Below the pieces are notes generated by a model that was given only the letters and a program-made list of their open reading frames with translations, ran no database searches and had not been told where the DNA came from. 64,000 bases of DNA from Pectobacterium carotovorum (GTDB taxonomy: Bacteria; Pseudomonadota; Gammaproteobacteria; Enterobacterales; Enterobacteriaceae): contig NZ_JAXAFK010000002.1 in NCBI RefSeq assembly GCF_033898505.1, positions 62,001 through 126,000 on the forward strand. Reading direction: 5' to 3'. Position numbers and translations under genes: made by a program. Within the stretch, counting starts at the first letter, position 1. The number at the start of each line of letters is the position of its first letter. Below, in pieces: positions 23,758 through 33,573 of this stretch.

Positions 23758-25053
23758 ATGCGGTTACGTTATTGGTCAGGTTTACTGGTTGCATTGTGTT
23801 GTGTGGCTTCCGTTGCCCGTGCGGACGCGGAGCCTAAAGTGTCCCCCCCCGATAATCCCTACGCCTTCTTGCAGCAGCCCCAGCTATCCTCGGTAAAACA
23901 GCAGCTACAGCAGAAAACGGAAAAGCCGCAGACGCGAATGGCGTACGAGCAGCTTATTTCGGAAGCCGATCGCGCGCTGAAAATGGATAACCCCAGCGTG
24001 ACGGAAAAAAAATCCACGCCACCTAGCGGCTCAAAGCATGATTATTTGAGCCTCAGCGCCTACTGGTGGCCCGATCCCGACAAAGCTGATGGTTTGCCTT
24101 GGATTCGTCGTGATGGGCAGGTAAACCCTGCCAGCAAGGATGAGGAGACTGATGGCGTTAGGCTGGCAAAATTCACGGCCCAAACGCAGGCGTTGACGCT
24201 GGCGTGGTACTTCTCGGGCAAACAGGCTTATGCCGATAAGGCCATATCGATGATCCGCACCTGGTTTATCGACCCCGAGACGCGCATGAACCCTAATCTC
24301 GATTTCGCGCAAGGCGTGCCGGGCATCGCGCCGGGCAGAGGGTCGGGCGTGTTGGACGGACGCTATTTTTCCACCCGTATTGTCGATTCGCTGATTATGT
24401 TGCGTCACGCTCCGGGCTGGACGGCGCAGGATGAGCAGCAGATGCAGAAATGGATGAGCGATTATCTACACTGGCTGCAAACCAGCAAGCTGGGGAAAAA
24501 AGAGGCAACGGCTCAGAACAACCACGGCAGCTGGTATACCGTACAGGTGGCGGGGATTGCCTGGTATCTGGGCAAAATCGACGTGGTGAAATCCATGGCG
24601 CAATTGCAGCGGGAAAAATTGGATCACCAGTTGCAACCGGATGGTTCTCAGCCGGAGGAACTGGCGCGCACGCGATCTTTCCATTACAGCTACTTCAACC
24701 TTCAGGCGATAACGGATATGGCTGTTCTGGCTTCCCGCGTTGGGGAGAATATCTGGCAATATCAAACGCCGAAAGGAAGCAGTGTGATAAAGGCGCTCGA
24801 TTTTATGGCACCGTATCTGGATGAAAATAAGGCGTGGCCGCGCAAGACGATGGACAGACAAAGCAGCCGTCTTATCCCGCTGCTGTTGCAGGCGGAGCGC
24901 GGTTTGCAAGCGCCGCGTTACCAGACGCACATCAGGCAGGCGGGTTTTACGGAATTACTCACCGGGTCAGCGGGCAAACGGGATAAAGAACCGAGCCATA
25001 TCAGCGTTGAAACCCGCCGTGCGCTCTGGCTGCTGAATCCTGCTACACCGTAA
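23758..25053 (+). CDS. Secreted alginate-lyase-family protein (PL5-like)
   Basis: 431 aa after choosing the ATG at 23758, which has AGGAGAAAG upstream and gives a signal peptide MRLRYWSGLLVALCCVASVARA. The mature protein has the alginate-lyase-family signatures LSAYWWPDPDKADGLPWIRR near residue 95 and NNHGSWYTVQVAGIAWYLG, a helical (alpha/alpha) fold used by PL5 lyases. Related proteins occur widely and many are not shown to cut alginate, so the substrate may be another uronate polymer. It stands alone between mtgA and a strong terminator. Confidence 0.82.
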   Translation: MRLRYWSGLLVALCCVASVARADAEPKVSPPDNPYAFLQQPQLSSVKQQLQQKTEKPQTRMAYEQLISEADRALKMDNPSVTEKKSTPPSGSKHDYLSLSAYWWPDPDKADGLPWIRRDGQVNPASKDEETDGVRLAKFTAQTQALTLAWYFSGKQAYADKAISMIRTWFIDPETRMNPNLDFAQGVPGIAPGRGSGVLDGRYFSTRIVDSLIMLRHAPGWTAQDEQQMQKWMSDYLHWLQTSKLGKKEATAQNNHGSWYTVQVAGIAWYLGKIDVVKSMAQLQREKLDHQLQPDGSQPEELARTRSFHYSYFNLQAITDMAVLASRVGENIWQYQTPKGSSVIKALDFMAPYLDENKAWPRKTMDRQSSRLIPLLLQAERGLQAPRYQTHIRQAGFTELLTGSAGKRDKEPSHISVETRRALWLLNPATP

Positions 25054-25107
25054 TTTGGTTGTACCTGATTCCACCGGGCGACGGTACGCGCCTGTCTAAT
25101 CGAGATA

Positions 25108-25146
25108 AAAAAACCGCTGATGTTGTCATCAGCGGTTTTTGTTTTT
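25108..25146. terminator. Bidirectional terminator between lyase-family gene and dolP
   Basis: AACCGCTGATG and CATCAGCGGTT form an 11-bp stem flanked by A7 on the left and T5 on the right, so it can end transcripts from both convergent genes. Confidence 0.92.
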
Positions 25147-25177
25147 AAAAAGACAAACGAATTAAAGAGATAACGCG

Positions 25178-25750
25178 TTATTGCAGGTAGGTGAAGGCCG
25201 TTGTTACGTGCTTCACACCGCCAACTTTACTGGCGATTTCTGCGGCGGAGGTGCCTTCACGCTGTGTTACCAAGCCTAACAGGAAGACTTCGCTGTTTTC
25301 CGTTGTGACTTTTACGTTAGAGGATTTAACCGTGTCGCTTGCCAGAATCTGTGAGCGAACCTTGGTGGTGATCCAGGTGTCCATAGAGGCGGTTCCCATT
25401 GAGACTGGAGTGCCTTGACGTATTTCGTTGTAGACTTCGGCTGCACCTTCCACGCCGAGGGCGATTTGCTTAGCTCGATTTGCCATTTCTGTGTTCGGGG
25501 CTTGCCCTGTTAACAAGACTTTCCCCTGATAAGCCGTCGCAATAATACGGGCTTCTTTTTTCAACTGCTCGTCTTTGCTGATTGCATTCGTCACGCGGAC
25601 TTCCAGTGTGCCATCGTCAACCTGCGTGCCAACGGTACGCGGGTCAGTGGCTGTTTTGGTCGCCACGGCACTGCCAACAGCAACAACCCCGACACAGCCT
25701 TGTAGCAGCAGGGCGATAGACAGCACGGCAAATGCAGAACTTATCCTCAT
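25178..25750 (-). CDS. dolP: DolP (YraP), outer-membrane dual-BON lipoprotein
   Basis: 190 aa (E. coli 191). The start at 25750 follows GGAG and gives a lipoprotein signal with lipobox LLLQGC, acylated Cys19, as in E. coli. Two BON domains: about 45-112 (VTNAISKDEQLKKEARI, TGQAPNTE) and 120-190 (TTKVRSQILASDTVKSSNVKV). DolP binds anionic lipids at division sites and supports BamA function and envelope integrity; in E. coli it is sigma-E controlled. It lies 11 bases after diaA on the same strand. Confidence 0.96.
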   Translation of the reverse strand: MRISSAFAVLSIALLLQGCVGVVAVGSAVATKTATDPRTVGTQVDDGTLEVRVTNAISKDEQLKKEARIIATAYQGKVLLTGQAPNTEMANRAKQIALGVEGAAEVYNEIRQGTPVSMGTASMDTWITTKVRSQILASDTVKSSNVKVTTENSEVFLLGLVTQREGTSAAEIASKVGGVKHVTTAFTYLQ

Positions 25751-25761
25751 GTAGTGCTCCT

Positions 25762-26352
25762 TCAATCGTTCTGGTGTGGAAAAAGTGTGTTATCAATCAA
25801 GTCGCACAGGCAATTTACTGTCAGCATGTGCATTTCCTGAATACGGGCGCTGCGGTGTGACGGGATGCGAATCTCCACATCCTGTGGCCCGAGCAGCCCA
25901 GCCAGTTCTCCGCCATCGTAGCCAGTCAGGGCGACAATCGTCATATCGCGAGTAACGGCAGACTCTACGGCTTTAACAATATCGCGGCTGTTGCCACGGG
26001 TTGAAATAGCCAGTAATACGTCGCCTGCCTGACCTAATGCTCTGACCTGTTTGGCATAGACCTCTTCATGCAAGCGGTCATTTGCTATCGCAGTTAAGAC
26101 CACATTATCCGCATTAAGTGCGATAGCCGGTAAGCTAGGGCGTTCCGCCTCGAAGCGGTTAATCATGCTGGCGGCAAAATGTTGCGCATTGGCGGCCGAT
26201 GTTCCGTTGCCACAGCACAGAATCTTGTTGCCGTTCAGCAGAGACTGCACCATCGCAATCGCGCCACGGGAAATGGCGTCTGGCAAGGCTTCTGCCGCTG
26301 CAATCTGCGTTTGAATACTCTCGGTAAAACAAACTTTTATTCTATCCAGCAC
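25762..26352 (-). CDS. diaA: DiaA, DnaA initiator-associating SIS-domain protein
   Basis: 196 aa, the same length as E. coli DiaA. SIS domain with phospho-sugar-isomerase motifs ([22 protein letters not shown] and [17 protein letters not shown]). DiaA is a tetramer that bridges DnaA molecules at oriC and promotes timely initiation. The opening [25 protein letters not shown] is typical. The paralogue GmhA shares the fold, but length, N-terminus and genome position favour DiaA. Same strand as yraN and dolP. Confidence 0.96.
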   Translation of the reverse strand: MLDRIKVCFTESIQTQIAAAEALPDAISRGAIAMVQSLLNGNKILCCGNGTSAANAQHFAASMINRFEAERPSLPAIALNADNVVLTAIANDRLHEEVYAKQVRALGQAGDVLLAISTRGNSRDIVKAVESAVTRDMTIVALTGYDGGELAGLLGPQDVEIRIPSHRSARIQEMHMLTVNCLCDLIDNTLFPHQND

Positions 26353-26393
26353 GTTGAGTTAACCTACGTAAATTGAAGTCCATTAAAGATGAA

Positions 26394-26813
26394 TTATCCC
26401 TGTGCGGCAAAGGCGTTCGGGAGCCAATCGAACCGATCGCCCGTAATTGCCAGCACGTCAAAACGGCAGTCTACCGTGTCAAAACTGGCGCCTCGCTGCG
26501 CCAACCACACGGCAGCGGCATGCAGCAATCGCTGCTGTTTGCGTCGGGTGACGCTGGCTGCCGCATCGCCAAAATGGGCGTTGCGCCGATAGCGCACTTC
26601 AACAAACACCCAGGTATGACGGTCACGCATAATTAAATCCAGCTCACCACCGCGTAGCGTAACATTTGCGGCGGTGAAGGTCAGACCCGCGCGTTCAAGA
26701 TAACGGCGGGCCTGTTGTTCATAAACTGCGCCAGCGGCCCGCTGATTCAGAGAACTGGCACCAACTGGCCCTGACGATACTGCTGCCAGGTTAACTGCCG
26801 ATTGATGGTGCAA
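26394..26813 (-). CDS. yraN: YraN, UPF0102 predicted endonuclease-like protein
   Basis: 139 aa with a TTG start at 26813 (E. coli 131). The restriction-endonuclease-like core is visible: [27 protein letters not shown] and [10 protein letters not shown], with the Asp and Glu of a PD-(D/E)xK-type centre. The function is unproven. No ATG precedes the conserved part ([12 protein letters not shown]), so a TTG or other rare start is required; the start is uncertain. With this start it overlaps the lpoA 3' end by 67 bases. Confidence 0.9.
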   Translation of the reverse strand: MHHQSAVNLAAVSSGPVGASSLNQRAAGAVYEQQARRYLERAGLTFTAANVTLRGGELDLIMRDRHTWVFVEVRYRRNAHFGDAAASVTRRKQQRLLHAAAVWLAQRGASFDTVDCRFDVLAITGDRFDWLPNAFAAQG

Positions 26814-28765
26814 TCTGGCCCTGAACTTAACATCCCCGTTGCGCCGGGAATCTGGTGACCCGGAATCTGGCGCATTTCACCAAAGTGGCTGGCGAGCGTC
26901 CAGGCATCCATCCCCATGGCATACAGGCGGACTAACGAGTAATCGTTTTTAAACTGACTGCTGACCTGCTGCATCAGCGCCGGGTTTGCGCCTGCTAACA
27001 GCGGGATATCGCTGAACTGCAAACCTTCCATTTCGAGACGGAAGTCAGGGCCTAATCCAGCCTGGAAGCTACGTGAGCTGGCATAAAGCGCTGGACGTGC
27101 GCGTGAGGTTGTACGCATATCGATCATCGGCTTAATCAGCGCCAGCTCGTCTGGCGTTGCAATGATGTAGACCGCATCGATATTGCCACTAACGGATGAA
27201 CTGACCGTCGGTTGAACCTGGGACGGAATGGTCAGGCCGCCGATGGTCGTGCCCGGCTGCGCCTGCTGTTGCGACACGCTAACCGGCTGGCCGCTCAGGC
27301 TTAAGCCTGCGCCGCTATTGATAGCCTGTTTTAACTCCGCGGTGTTGCCAAAGCGCTGTTGCAGAGGGCTGGTACCACTTTGCTGGTTCCAGGCCTGAGC
27401 AAATGCGTTGACGATACGGTCGCCCAGCGCACCGCGAGGGGCTAAGACCAGCGGCTGCTGTTTACCCTGCTGGTGGATGAATTTTGCCGCGTCTCTGGCT
27501 TCATCTTCCGGAGAGAGCGCGAAGTAGCAGATGTTAGGGCTATTTTCGACGTGTTCTGGCTGATTCAATGCCAAAATATTCAGCGGCGATTGGCTGTTCG
27601 CCAACTGATCCACTTCATTTTTCAGCAGCGGACCGATGACCAGCGATGCGCCATCTTGCTGTGCCTGTGTGAGAATATTCGCCAGCGGCTGTGAAGAGGT
27701 GTCATACACTTTGACCGGGAGTGAGCTGGACAGCCCGGCGCTCGTTGCCTGTGCTTCCGGTGCGGGGGCCGGAGAGGTGACTGCCTGATCGCTGTATGGC
27801 GCGGGCGATTGGGCATTCTGACCGTCGGATGATGGGGCTACCTGTCCGTCCTGCGCGGCGTCCGCTGAAGGTGCAGCAGGCGCAGATACGGGCGCGGTGG
27901 CTATCTGACCGTTCTTGGCTGCGTTAAAGCCTTGCTGAATGGCATTAGCGAAAACCTGCGCCTGACCGTTAAGTGGTAACAGCAACGCGATGCTGTTCAC
28001 CGATGACTGCTGGTAGTTGAGTACCTGATTCAACTGTGTAGGCAGCGTTTTCGCCGCAGGGTGATGAGGGTAGCGCGTTTGCCAGTCTTGAATCGCACTC
28101 TTTAACTGATCGGGAGAAGTCCGGTTGTCCTGATAGTTATTGAGCAGATCGACCCAGCCTTGCAGCACATTTTCATTCGCATTAATCAACAGCGAGCTGG
28201 ACTCCTGCGGTGACATTTGCGTCAACATCAGCCAGGTCTGATCGAGATTGATCTGATGTTCGTCGCCTTTCAGCAGCGGTTCTTGAGCGATATAGGCCCG
28301 CAGCAGTTCAATGGAAGGACGCCCTTGTGCTGTTTTGATCTGTGCCTGGTAATAGCGCTGTTTCTGCTGATCGGAAAGCGCGCCCACATCAAGCTGGCTC
28401 AGTGCTGCCTTGGCCGCATCCATATTGTTTTGGGCGACGGACAGCTCCGCGCTGAGTAGCTGCTGTTCTTGTTTTTGCGCCGCGCTCAATTTTTCTGGCA
28501 GTGCATTGAACTGCTGGCTTGCCTGAGGGGCTTTCCCTTCCTGTAATAGGGAACGAATAGCAAGTAATTGCCAGTCAGCCTTGTTATTATCGCTACTTTG
28601 CTGCATCTGTTGCAGATAATAATCGGATGATGCGTCGGCTTTGCCCTGAACCTCGGGTGGTGGGCTCTGCGGGGCGTGACTTGGACAGCCTGCGAGAAAC
28701 AGTGCCGCTAACAAAACAGGGATAACACGCCCTGCCTGGGTACGGACGAAATGAAAGGGAAGCAT
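26747..28765 (-). CDS. lpoA: LpoA, outer-membrane lipoprotein activator of PBP1A
   Basis: 672 aa; E. coli LpoA is 678. Lipoprotein signal with lipobox LFLAGC (Cys27). The N-terminal helical TPR-like domain (about 45-255) and the C-terminal periplasmic-binding-protein-like domain are separated by a low-complexity Ala/Pro/Ser/Gln stretch (about 290-345), which varies in length among enterics. Conserved segments include [16 protein letters not shown] and [14 protein letters not shown]. LpoA reaches through the peptidoglycan to activate PBP1A transpeptidation. It diverges from rsmI with a 61-base gap. Confidence 0.97.
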   Translation of the reverse strand: MLPFHFVRTQAGRVIPVLLAALFLAGCPSHAPQSPPPEVQGKADASSDYYLQQMQQSSDNNKADWQLLAIRSLLQEGKAPQASQQFNALPEKLSAAQKQEQQLLSAELSVAQNNMDAAKAALSQLDVGALSDQQKQRYYQAQIKTAQGRPSIELLRAYIAQEPLLKGDEHQINLDQTWLMLTQMSPQESSSLLINANENVLQGWVDLLNNYQDNRTSPDQLKSAIQDWQTRYPHHPAAKTLPTQLNQVLNYQQSSVNSIALLLPLNGQAQVFANAIQQGFNAAKNGQIATAPVSAPAAPSADAAQDGQVAPSSDGQNAQSPAPYSDQAVTSPAPAPEAQATSAGLSSSLPVKVYDTSSQPLANILTQAQQDGASLVIGPLLKNEVDQLANSQSPLNILALNQPEHVENSPNICYFALSPEDEARDAAKFIHQQGKQQPLVLAPRGALGDRIVNAFAQAWNQQSGTSPLQQRFGNTAELKQAINSGAGLSLSGQPVSVSQQQAQPGTTIGGLTIPSQVQPTVSSSVSGNIDAVYIIATPDELALIKPMIDMRTTSRARPALYASSRSFQAGLGPDFRLEMEGLQFSDIPLLAGANPALMQQVSSQFKNDYSLVRLYAMGMDAWTLASHFGEMRQIPGHQIPGATGMLSSGPDCTINRQLTWQQYRQGQLVPVL

Positions 28766-28826
28766 ACTGTATCCAGTGATTTTTTTTAAAGATGCTCAAT
28801 ATTAAATCGGCAACCCGGATGAAACA

Positions 28827-29714
28827 ATGAATCAAGACCAACAAGCAGACATTTCTGCATCTACCCTCTACATTGTCCCCACGCCAATCGGGAATCTGGG
28901 CGACATCACGCAGCGTGCGCTGGCGGTATTGGCGAGCGTTGATCTGATCGCCGCAGAGGATACCCGCCATACCGGTCTGCTGTTACAACATTTTGCGATT
29001 AATGCGCGACTGTTCGCATTACACGATCACAACGAACAACAAAAAGCGGATGTGTTACTGGCTAAATTGCAGTCAGGGCAAAGCATCGCGCTGGTTTCAG
29101 ATGCGGGTACGCCGCTGATTAACGACCCCGGTTACCATTTGGTTCGGCGCTGCCGTGAAGCTGGCGTTCGCGTGGTGCCGCTGCCGGGCGCATGCGCGGC
29201 GATAACGGCGCTCTCCGCGTCCGGTTTGGCGTCTGACCGCTTTTGCTATGAAGGTTTTCTGCCTGCCAAGACCAAGGCGCGTAAAGATACGCTACGCGAT
29301 CTGGGGGAAGAACCCCGTACGCTAATTTTCTACGAATCCACACATCGCCTTTTGGACAGCCTACAAGATATCAGCGAAGTGCTGGGGGCCGAGCGCTATG
29401 TCGTATTGGCGCGTGAAATCACCAAAACCTGGGAGTCGATTCACGGCGCGCCTGTGGGCGAACTGCTGGCCTGGGTGAAAGAAGATGAGAATCGGCGCAA
29501 AGGGGAAATGGTGCTGATTGTGGAAGGGCACCAGGCTGATGACAGCGCGCTGTCGGCGGAAGCGCTGCGCACGCTGACGCTATTACGCGCCGAGCTGCCG
29601 TTGAAGAAAGCGGCGGCGCTGGCGGCGGAGATTCACGGCGTGAAGAAAAATGCGCTTTACCGCTATGGGCTGGAGCAAGAAGGCGATAGCGGTGAATCGG
29701 GGGATGACAAGTAG
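28827..29714 (+). CDS. rsmI: RsmI, 16S rRNA 2'-O-methyltransferase (C1402)
   Basis: 295 aa; E. coli RsmI is 286. Tetrapyrrole-methylase-type SAM fold with [47 protein letters not shown] and [17 protein letters not shown]. It adds the ribose methyl group at C1402, working with RsmH on the same nucleotide in the P site. The last codons contain the -35 element of the rnpB promoter. Confidence 0.97.
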   Translation: MNQDQQADISASTLYIVPTPIGNLGDITQRALAVLASVDLIAAEDTRHTGLLLQHFAINARLFALHDHNEQQKADVLLAKLQSGQSIALVSDAGTPLINDPGYHLVRRCREAGVRVVPLPGACAAITALSASGLASDRFCYEGFLPAKTKARKDTLRDLGEEPRTLIFYESTHRLLDSLQDISEVLGAERYVVLAREITKTWESIHGAPVGELLAWVKEDENRRKGEMVLIVEGHQADDSALSAEALRTLTLLRAELPLKKAAALAAEIHGVKKNALYRYGLEQEGDSGESGDDK

Positions 29715-29732
29715 GGCAATTTGCCCTATCAT
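29704..29732 (+). promoter_or_regulatory. rnpB promoter
   Basis: ATGACA (29704-29709, one mismatch to TTGACA), 17-base spacer, TATCAT (29727-29732), then a GC-rich discriminator (CCGCGCC) before the rnpB 5' end. The GC-rich discriminator is typical of stable-RNA promoters. The -35 lies inside the rsmI coding sequence. Confidence 0.8.
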
Positions 29733-29739
29733 CCGCGCC

Positions 29740-30116
<377 letters not shown>

Positions 30117-30127
30117 TCATCATAAAA

Positions 30128-30150
30128 CCCCGCTTCGGCGGGGTTTTGCT
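30128..30150 (+). terminator. rnpB primary terminator
   Basis: CCCCGC-TTCG-GCGGGG (30128-30143) followed by TTTTGCTTT. It is a UUCG-capped hairpin and is repeated, with one stem change (C to T, giving a G-T pair), in each copy of the downstream array. Confidence 0.93.
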
Positions 30151-30165
30151 TTATGGGGCAGGCAA

Positions 30166-30541
30166 GATGAATGACTGTCCACGACGCTTTTTATGAAAGA
30201 ACGCGGCTTAACGGTCAACGCTTTTCATTATGAAACCTCGCTTCGGCGGGGTTTTGCTTTATGGGGCAGGCAAGATGAATGACTGTCCACGACGCTTTTT
30301 ATGAAAGAACGCGGCTTAACGGTCAACGCCTTTCATTATGAAACCTCGCTTCGGCGGGGTTTTGCTTTATGGGGCAGGCAAGATGGATGACTGTCCACGA
30401 CGCTTTTTATGAAAGAACGCGGCTTAACGGTCAACGCCCTTCATTATGAAACCTCGCTTCGGCGGGGTTTTGCTTTATGGGGGCAGGCAAGATGAATGAT
30501 TGTCCACGACGCTTTTTATGAAAGAACGCGGCTTAACGGTG
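30166..30541 (+). repeat. Tandem array of duplicated rnpB 3' ends with terminators
   Basis: Units begin with GATGAATGACTGTCCACGAC (or one-base variants) at 30166, 30274, 30382 and 30491, spaced 108, 108 and 109 bases; the same motif occurs inside rnpB at 30070. Each full unit carries the rnpB 3' segment, a 12-base variation (GCTTTTTATGAAAGAACGCG replacing AGAACCCG), GGCTTAACGGTCAACG and a TTCG-capped terminator. The last unit is cut at about 30541, just upstream of the toxin-antitoxin genes. E. coli has a comparable 113-bp repeat after rnpB. Confidence 0.95.
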
Positions 30542-30645
30542 AATATGAAACGATACTTAGGAAATGCTGTATTGAGTGCTTTTAGAAGTGCTATTATTAG
30601 CGTGTTTAAGTTGTCTTCGACTAACCGAATTGAGTGACCGAAATT

Positions 30646-30900
30646 ATGGCTTTCAACATCCTAACTAACACAGCGGCCAGCATCACTGAACTGAAACGTG
30701 ACCCAATGGGGACAGTACGGGCTGCTGAAGGTGAGACTATCGCTATACTGAACCGGAATGAGCCTGCGTTCTATTGTGTGCCTCCTGCCATGTTCGCTTA
30801 TTTAATGGAATTGGCTGAAGATGCAGAACTGGGGCGTACCGTTGATGATCGGATGTCAGAGTTAGCTGACGCGGAAGAGATTTCGCTCGATGACCTATAA
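30646..30900 (+). CDS. Antitoxin of a RelBE/StbDE-type system (Phd/YefM-like)
   Basis: 84 aa from the ATG at 30646 (a GTG at 30634 is a longer alternative). MAFNILTNTAASITELKRDP is the N-terminal DNA-binding part of a Phd/YefM-type (StbD-like) antitoxin, with AILNRNEPAFYCVPPAMF after it. The acidic C-terminal tail (DRMSELADAEEISLDDL) would wrap the toxin. It overlaps the toxin gene by 11 bases, the usual antitoxin-first order. The complex is expected to repress its own promoter; the AT-rich stretch with repeated AGTGCT at about 30575-30600 is a possible operator. Confidence 0.88.
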   Translation: MAFNILTNTAASITELKRDPMGTVRAAEGETIAILNRNEPAFYCVPPAMFAYLMELAEDAELGRTVDDRMSELADAEEISLDDL

Positions 30901-31177
30901 GTTAAAATTTGTGCCTTCTGCAATGAAGGAATGGAAAAAGTTAGGGCATCCTGTCCGGGAGCAGTTCAAGAAAAAGCTGGTCGAGCGCTTGGAAAATCCT
31001 CGCGTTCCTTCAGCACAGCTTCATGGCCGTAAAGACCAGTATAAAATTAAACTGAAGTCCGCTGGCTACAGGCTGGTGTATTTGGTCCAAGATGAGACCA
31101 TTACGGTGATGGTTATGGGAGGGGGAAAGCGCGAAGGTAGCCAGATTTATTCTGATACTAAAGGTCGCTCTGCTTAA
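30890..31177 (+). CDS. relE: RelE-family mRNA interferase toxin
   Basis: 95 aa, the same size as E. coli RelE and alike throughout: LKEW-type MKEWKKLGHPVREQFKKKLVERLENPR, YKIKLKSAGYRLVYLVQDE and GKREGSQIYSD. The catalytic basic residues of RelE (Lys52/Lys54, Arg61, Arg81) and Tyr87 have equivalents in KIKLKSAGYR, GKRE and IYSD. RelE enters the ribosomal A site and cuts mRNA during amino-acid starvation. All catalytic positions appear intact, so the toxin is probably active and held by the upstream antitoxin. Confidence 0.92.
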   Translation: MTYKLKFVPSAMKEWKKLGHPVREQFKKKLVERLENPRVPSAQLHGRKDQYKIKLKSAGYRLVYLVQDETITVMVMGGGKREGSQIYSDTKGRSA

Positions 31178-31355
31178 TCTGGTCTTTTGCGAGTTATCTA
31201 TTCCTCGTCGGCGGTTTTTCTTGCCGTGTAATACCTTTCAAATTAATTGATGTTCTTCATCACATAACTCTGACTTTTTCTGTGTCATAAAGCGCGTAAA
31301 GTAAGGCCATCGCGTGCGGTTGCACGCTCGCTGACATCTTTCAGAGGATATGACT

Positions 31356-32141
31356 ATGAACAACACTTCCCGGATGCCTGCATTGTTCCTCGGCCACGGT
31401 AGCCCGATGAACGTGTTGGAAAACAATGTGTATACGCAGGCGTGGCAAACGCTGGGTGAGACGCTGCCGCGTCCGAAGGCGATTATTGCCGTTTCCGCGC
31501 ACTGGTATACCCGGGGAACCGCCGTAACGGCGATGGAAAACCCACGTACCATCCATGATTTTGGTGGCTTCCCGCAGGCGCTGTTTGATACCCAGTATCC
31601 GGCACCCGGTTCGCCTGAATTGGCGGCGAGAATCCAGCAGGTGCTAGCACCGTATCCCGTGACCGCCGATCAGAACCAATGGGGTTTGGATCACGGCTCT
31701 TGGGGCGTACTGATCAAGATGTATCCCGATGCGGATATTCCCGTTGTCCAACTGAGCGTGGACGGCACGCAGCCTGCCGCGTATCACTACGAATTAGGGC
31801 GCAAGCTGGCGGCACTGCGTGATGAAGGCTTCATGATTGTAGCCAGCGGTAACGTTGTGCATAACCTGCGGATGGTGAAATGGGATGGCGATGCGGAGCC
31901 GTATCCGTGGGCAATCTCATTCAATCAATTTGTGCGTGATAACCTGACTTATCAGGGCGACGATCATCCGCTGGTTAATTTCATGCAGCATGAAGGTGCC
32001 GCCTTATCTAACCCGACGCCCGATCACTATTTCCCGCTGCTCTATGTGCTGGGAAGCTGGGACGGTAAAGAGGCGATCGGCATTCCGGTCGACGGGCTCG
32101 AAATGGGCTCACTGAGTATGCTGTCGGTGCAGGTGGGATAA
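31356..32141 (+). CDS. ygiD: YgiD, 4,5-DOPA extradiol dioxygenase family (LigB-like)
   Basis: 261 aa from the ATG at 31356; this ATG has AGAGGA at a normal distance, while the ATG at 31350 is too close to it. Metal-binding histidines are in FLGHGSPMN, VSAHWYTRG, SGNVVHN and TPDHYFPLLY, as in E. coli YgiD, a zinc/iron-site enzyme with L-DOPA dioxygenase activity in vitro. The natural substrate is unclear. It is a single gene ending at a hairpin and a long ERIC element. Confidence 0.92.
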   Translation: MNNTSRMPALFLGHGSPMNVLENNVYTQAWQTLGETLPRPKAIIAVSAHWYTRGTAVTAMENPRTIHDFGGFPQALFDTQYPAPGSPELAARIQQVLAPYPVTADQNQWGLDHGSWGVLIKMYPDADIPVVQLSVDGTQPAAYHYELGRKLAALRDEGFMIVASGNVVHNLRMVKWDGDAEPYPWAISFNQFVRDNLTYQGDDHPLVNFMQHEGAALSNPTPDHYFPLLYVLGSWDGKEAIGIPVDGLEMGSLSMLSVQVG

Positions 32142-32166
32142 TCCGCGTTTTGCAGAAGAAATGAGT

Positions 32167-32190
32167 AAGGCACGGTTCTCACCGTGCCTT
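32167..32190 (+). terminator. Hairpin terminator after ygiD
   Basis: AAGGCACGGT (32167-32176), TCTC loop, ACCGTGCCTT (32181-32190). The following T content is modest, and the ERIC element begins two bases later. Confidence 0.65.
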
Positions 32191-32191
32191 A

Positions 32192-32392
32192 TATACTCGT
32201 CATACTTCAAGCTGCATGTATGTTGGCTGCGCTTAAATACTCGGCCCGTCGTGGGCCTCGCCCTAAAGGGCCGCTGCTGGCAGCGTTCAAATCTGCTCCC
32301 GGCAGATTTGTCACCCGAATCACTTACCTGAGTAAGCTCATCGGGATGTCTTCTCTTGCCGCCGCCATGCAACTCGAATTATTTAGAGTATA
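32192..32392. repeat. Long ERIC-type element (about 201 bp, with internal insertion)
   Basis: Second copy of the extended ERIC seen at 5691-5892, in the same orientation. Ends TATACTCGTCATACTTCAAG and AATTATTTAGAGTATA, with core ACCCGAATCACTTACCTGAG-TAAGCTCATCGGGAT. The ~75-base insert again folds into four hairpins: GGCCC/GGGCC, GCCCT/AGGGC, GCTGC/GCAGC and AAATCTGC/GCAGATTT. It ends 10 bases beyond the ygiC stop and sits between convergent ygiD and ygiC. Confidence 0.9.
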
Positions 32393-32401
32393 TTTTGATG
32401 C

Positions 32402-33562
32402 TTAATCCAGAATGGTGTGCGGATAGAAACGCGAGAGATCCTGGGTGATCAGGGCGCGATCTTCACGTACGCCGATACCGCAAGGTTGATCGTTTACCAG
32501 CCAGCTACCAATCAGCGTGTAGCTATCGCCAAATTTCGGCAAAGGGTGATATTGCTGGACGATCATGCCTTCTTCGCCGTAAGGGCCATCGGCTGACGCA
32601 ATCTCTTTCCCATTTTCGATAATTTGGATGTTTGCCCCTTCGCGTGAAAACAGCGGCTTGGTGACGTAGCTATCCAACTGGGGATGTTCATCTTCTGCGA
32701 AATAGGCAGGAAGCAGGTTGGGATGATTTGGGAACATTTCCCACAGCATCGGCAGCAGCGCTTTGTTGGAGATGATGCTTTTCCAGGCAGGTTCCAGCCA
32801 GCGCACGCCGGCATCTTCCAGTTTGGTGGAAAACATCTCGCGCAGCATGAATTCCCACGGATACAGCTTGAACAGATTACCAATTACCTGATTTTCAGGA
32901 TCGGTAAACTGGCCTTTCTCACCGAGGCCAATTTCCTCAATGTACAGAAACTCGCTCGGTAGGCCCGCTTCCAGCGCGCAATCCTGAAGGTATTGCACCG
33001 TGCCGCGATCTTCTTCCGTATCCTGACAGCAGGCAAAGTGCAGCAGGCCGAAGCCGTGATTCAGTTTTAACTCTTCGAAGCGCTCGATTAGCTTTTCCTG
33101 AATGCTGTTGTACTGGTCAGAATTCTGCGGCAGATTCCCAGCGTTGATTTGATCTTCCAGCCAGAGCCATTGGAAAAAGGCGGCTTCGTACAGCGACGTT
33201 GGCGTATCCGCATTATTTTCCAGCAGCTTGGCTGGAGATTTGCCGTCATACGCCAGATCGAGGCGTGAATACAGCGAGGGCTGATTGGTACGCCATGAGT
33301 GTCTGACGAATTCCCAGGTGTGTTTGGGAATACGAAACTTGGCGAGCAGCGCGTCGCTATTGATGACTTTTTCCACCACTTGCAGGCACATCTGGTGCAG
33401 TTCTGCCGTGGTTTCTTCCAGTTCTTCGATCTGAGCAAGGGTGAACTGGTAGTAAGCCTCTTCGCTCCAGTAGGGCTCGCCGTACATGGTGTGGAAACGA
33501 AAACCAAACTCGGTCGCTTTTTCCTGCCAGTCAGGACGCGCTGTAATATCTATCCGCTTCAT
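32402..33562 (-). CDS. ygiC: YgiC, glutathionylspermidine-synthase-like ATP-grasp protein
   Basis: 386 aa, the same length as E. coli YgiC. It belongs to the family of the GspS synthetase domain, with ATP-grasp features ([46 protein letters not shown]). E. coli YgiC lacks demonstrated glutathionylspermidine synthase activity, so the product is unknown. It is the last gene of the tolC-ygiB-ygiC group, 11 bases after ygiB, so it is co-translated with it. Confidence 0.94.
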   Translation of the reverse strand: MKRIDITARPDWQEKATEFGFRFHTMYGEPYWSEEAYYQFTLAQIEELEETTAELHQMCLQVVEKVINSDALLAKFRIPKHTWEFVRHSWRTNQPSLYSRLDLAYDGKSPAKLLENNADTPTSLYEAAFFQWLWLEDQINAGNLPQNSDQYNSIQEKLIERFEELKLNHGFGLLHFACCQDTEEDRGTVQYLQDCALEAGLPSEFLYIEEIGLGEKGQFTDPENQVIGNLFKLYPWEFMLREMFSTKLEDAGVRWLEPAWKSIISNKALLPMLWEMFPNHPNLLPAYFAEDEHPQLDSYVTKPLFSREGANIQIIENGKEIASADGPYGEEGMIVQQYHPLPKFGDSYTLIGSWLVNDQPCGIGVREDRALITQDLSRFYPHTILD

Positions 33563-33573
33563 TCAATGCGTCC

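Noticed and set aside
26747..26813. lpoA-yraN overlap as a frameshift
   Set aside because: Both proteins align fully with their families; the overlap is due to a non-ATG yraN start, which is uncertain.
30166..30541. Regularly spaced repeats suggestive of CRISPR
   Set aside because: Units are 108-109 bases, nearly identical throughout, with no unique spacers, and derive from rnpB.
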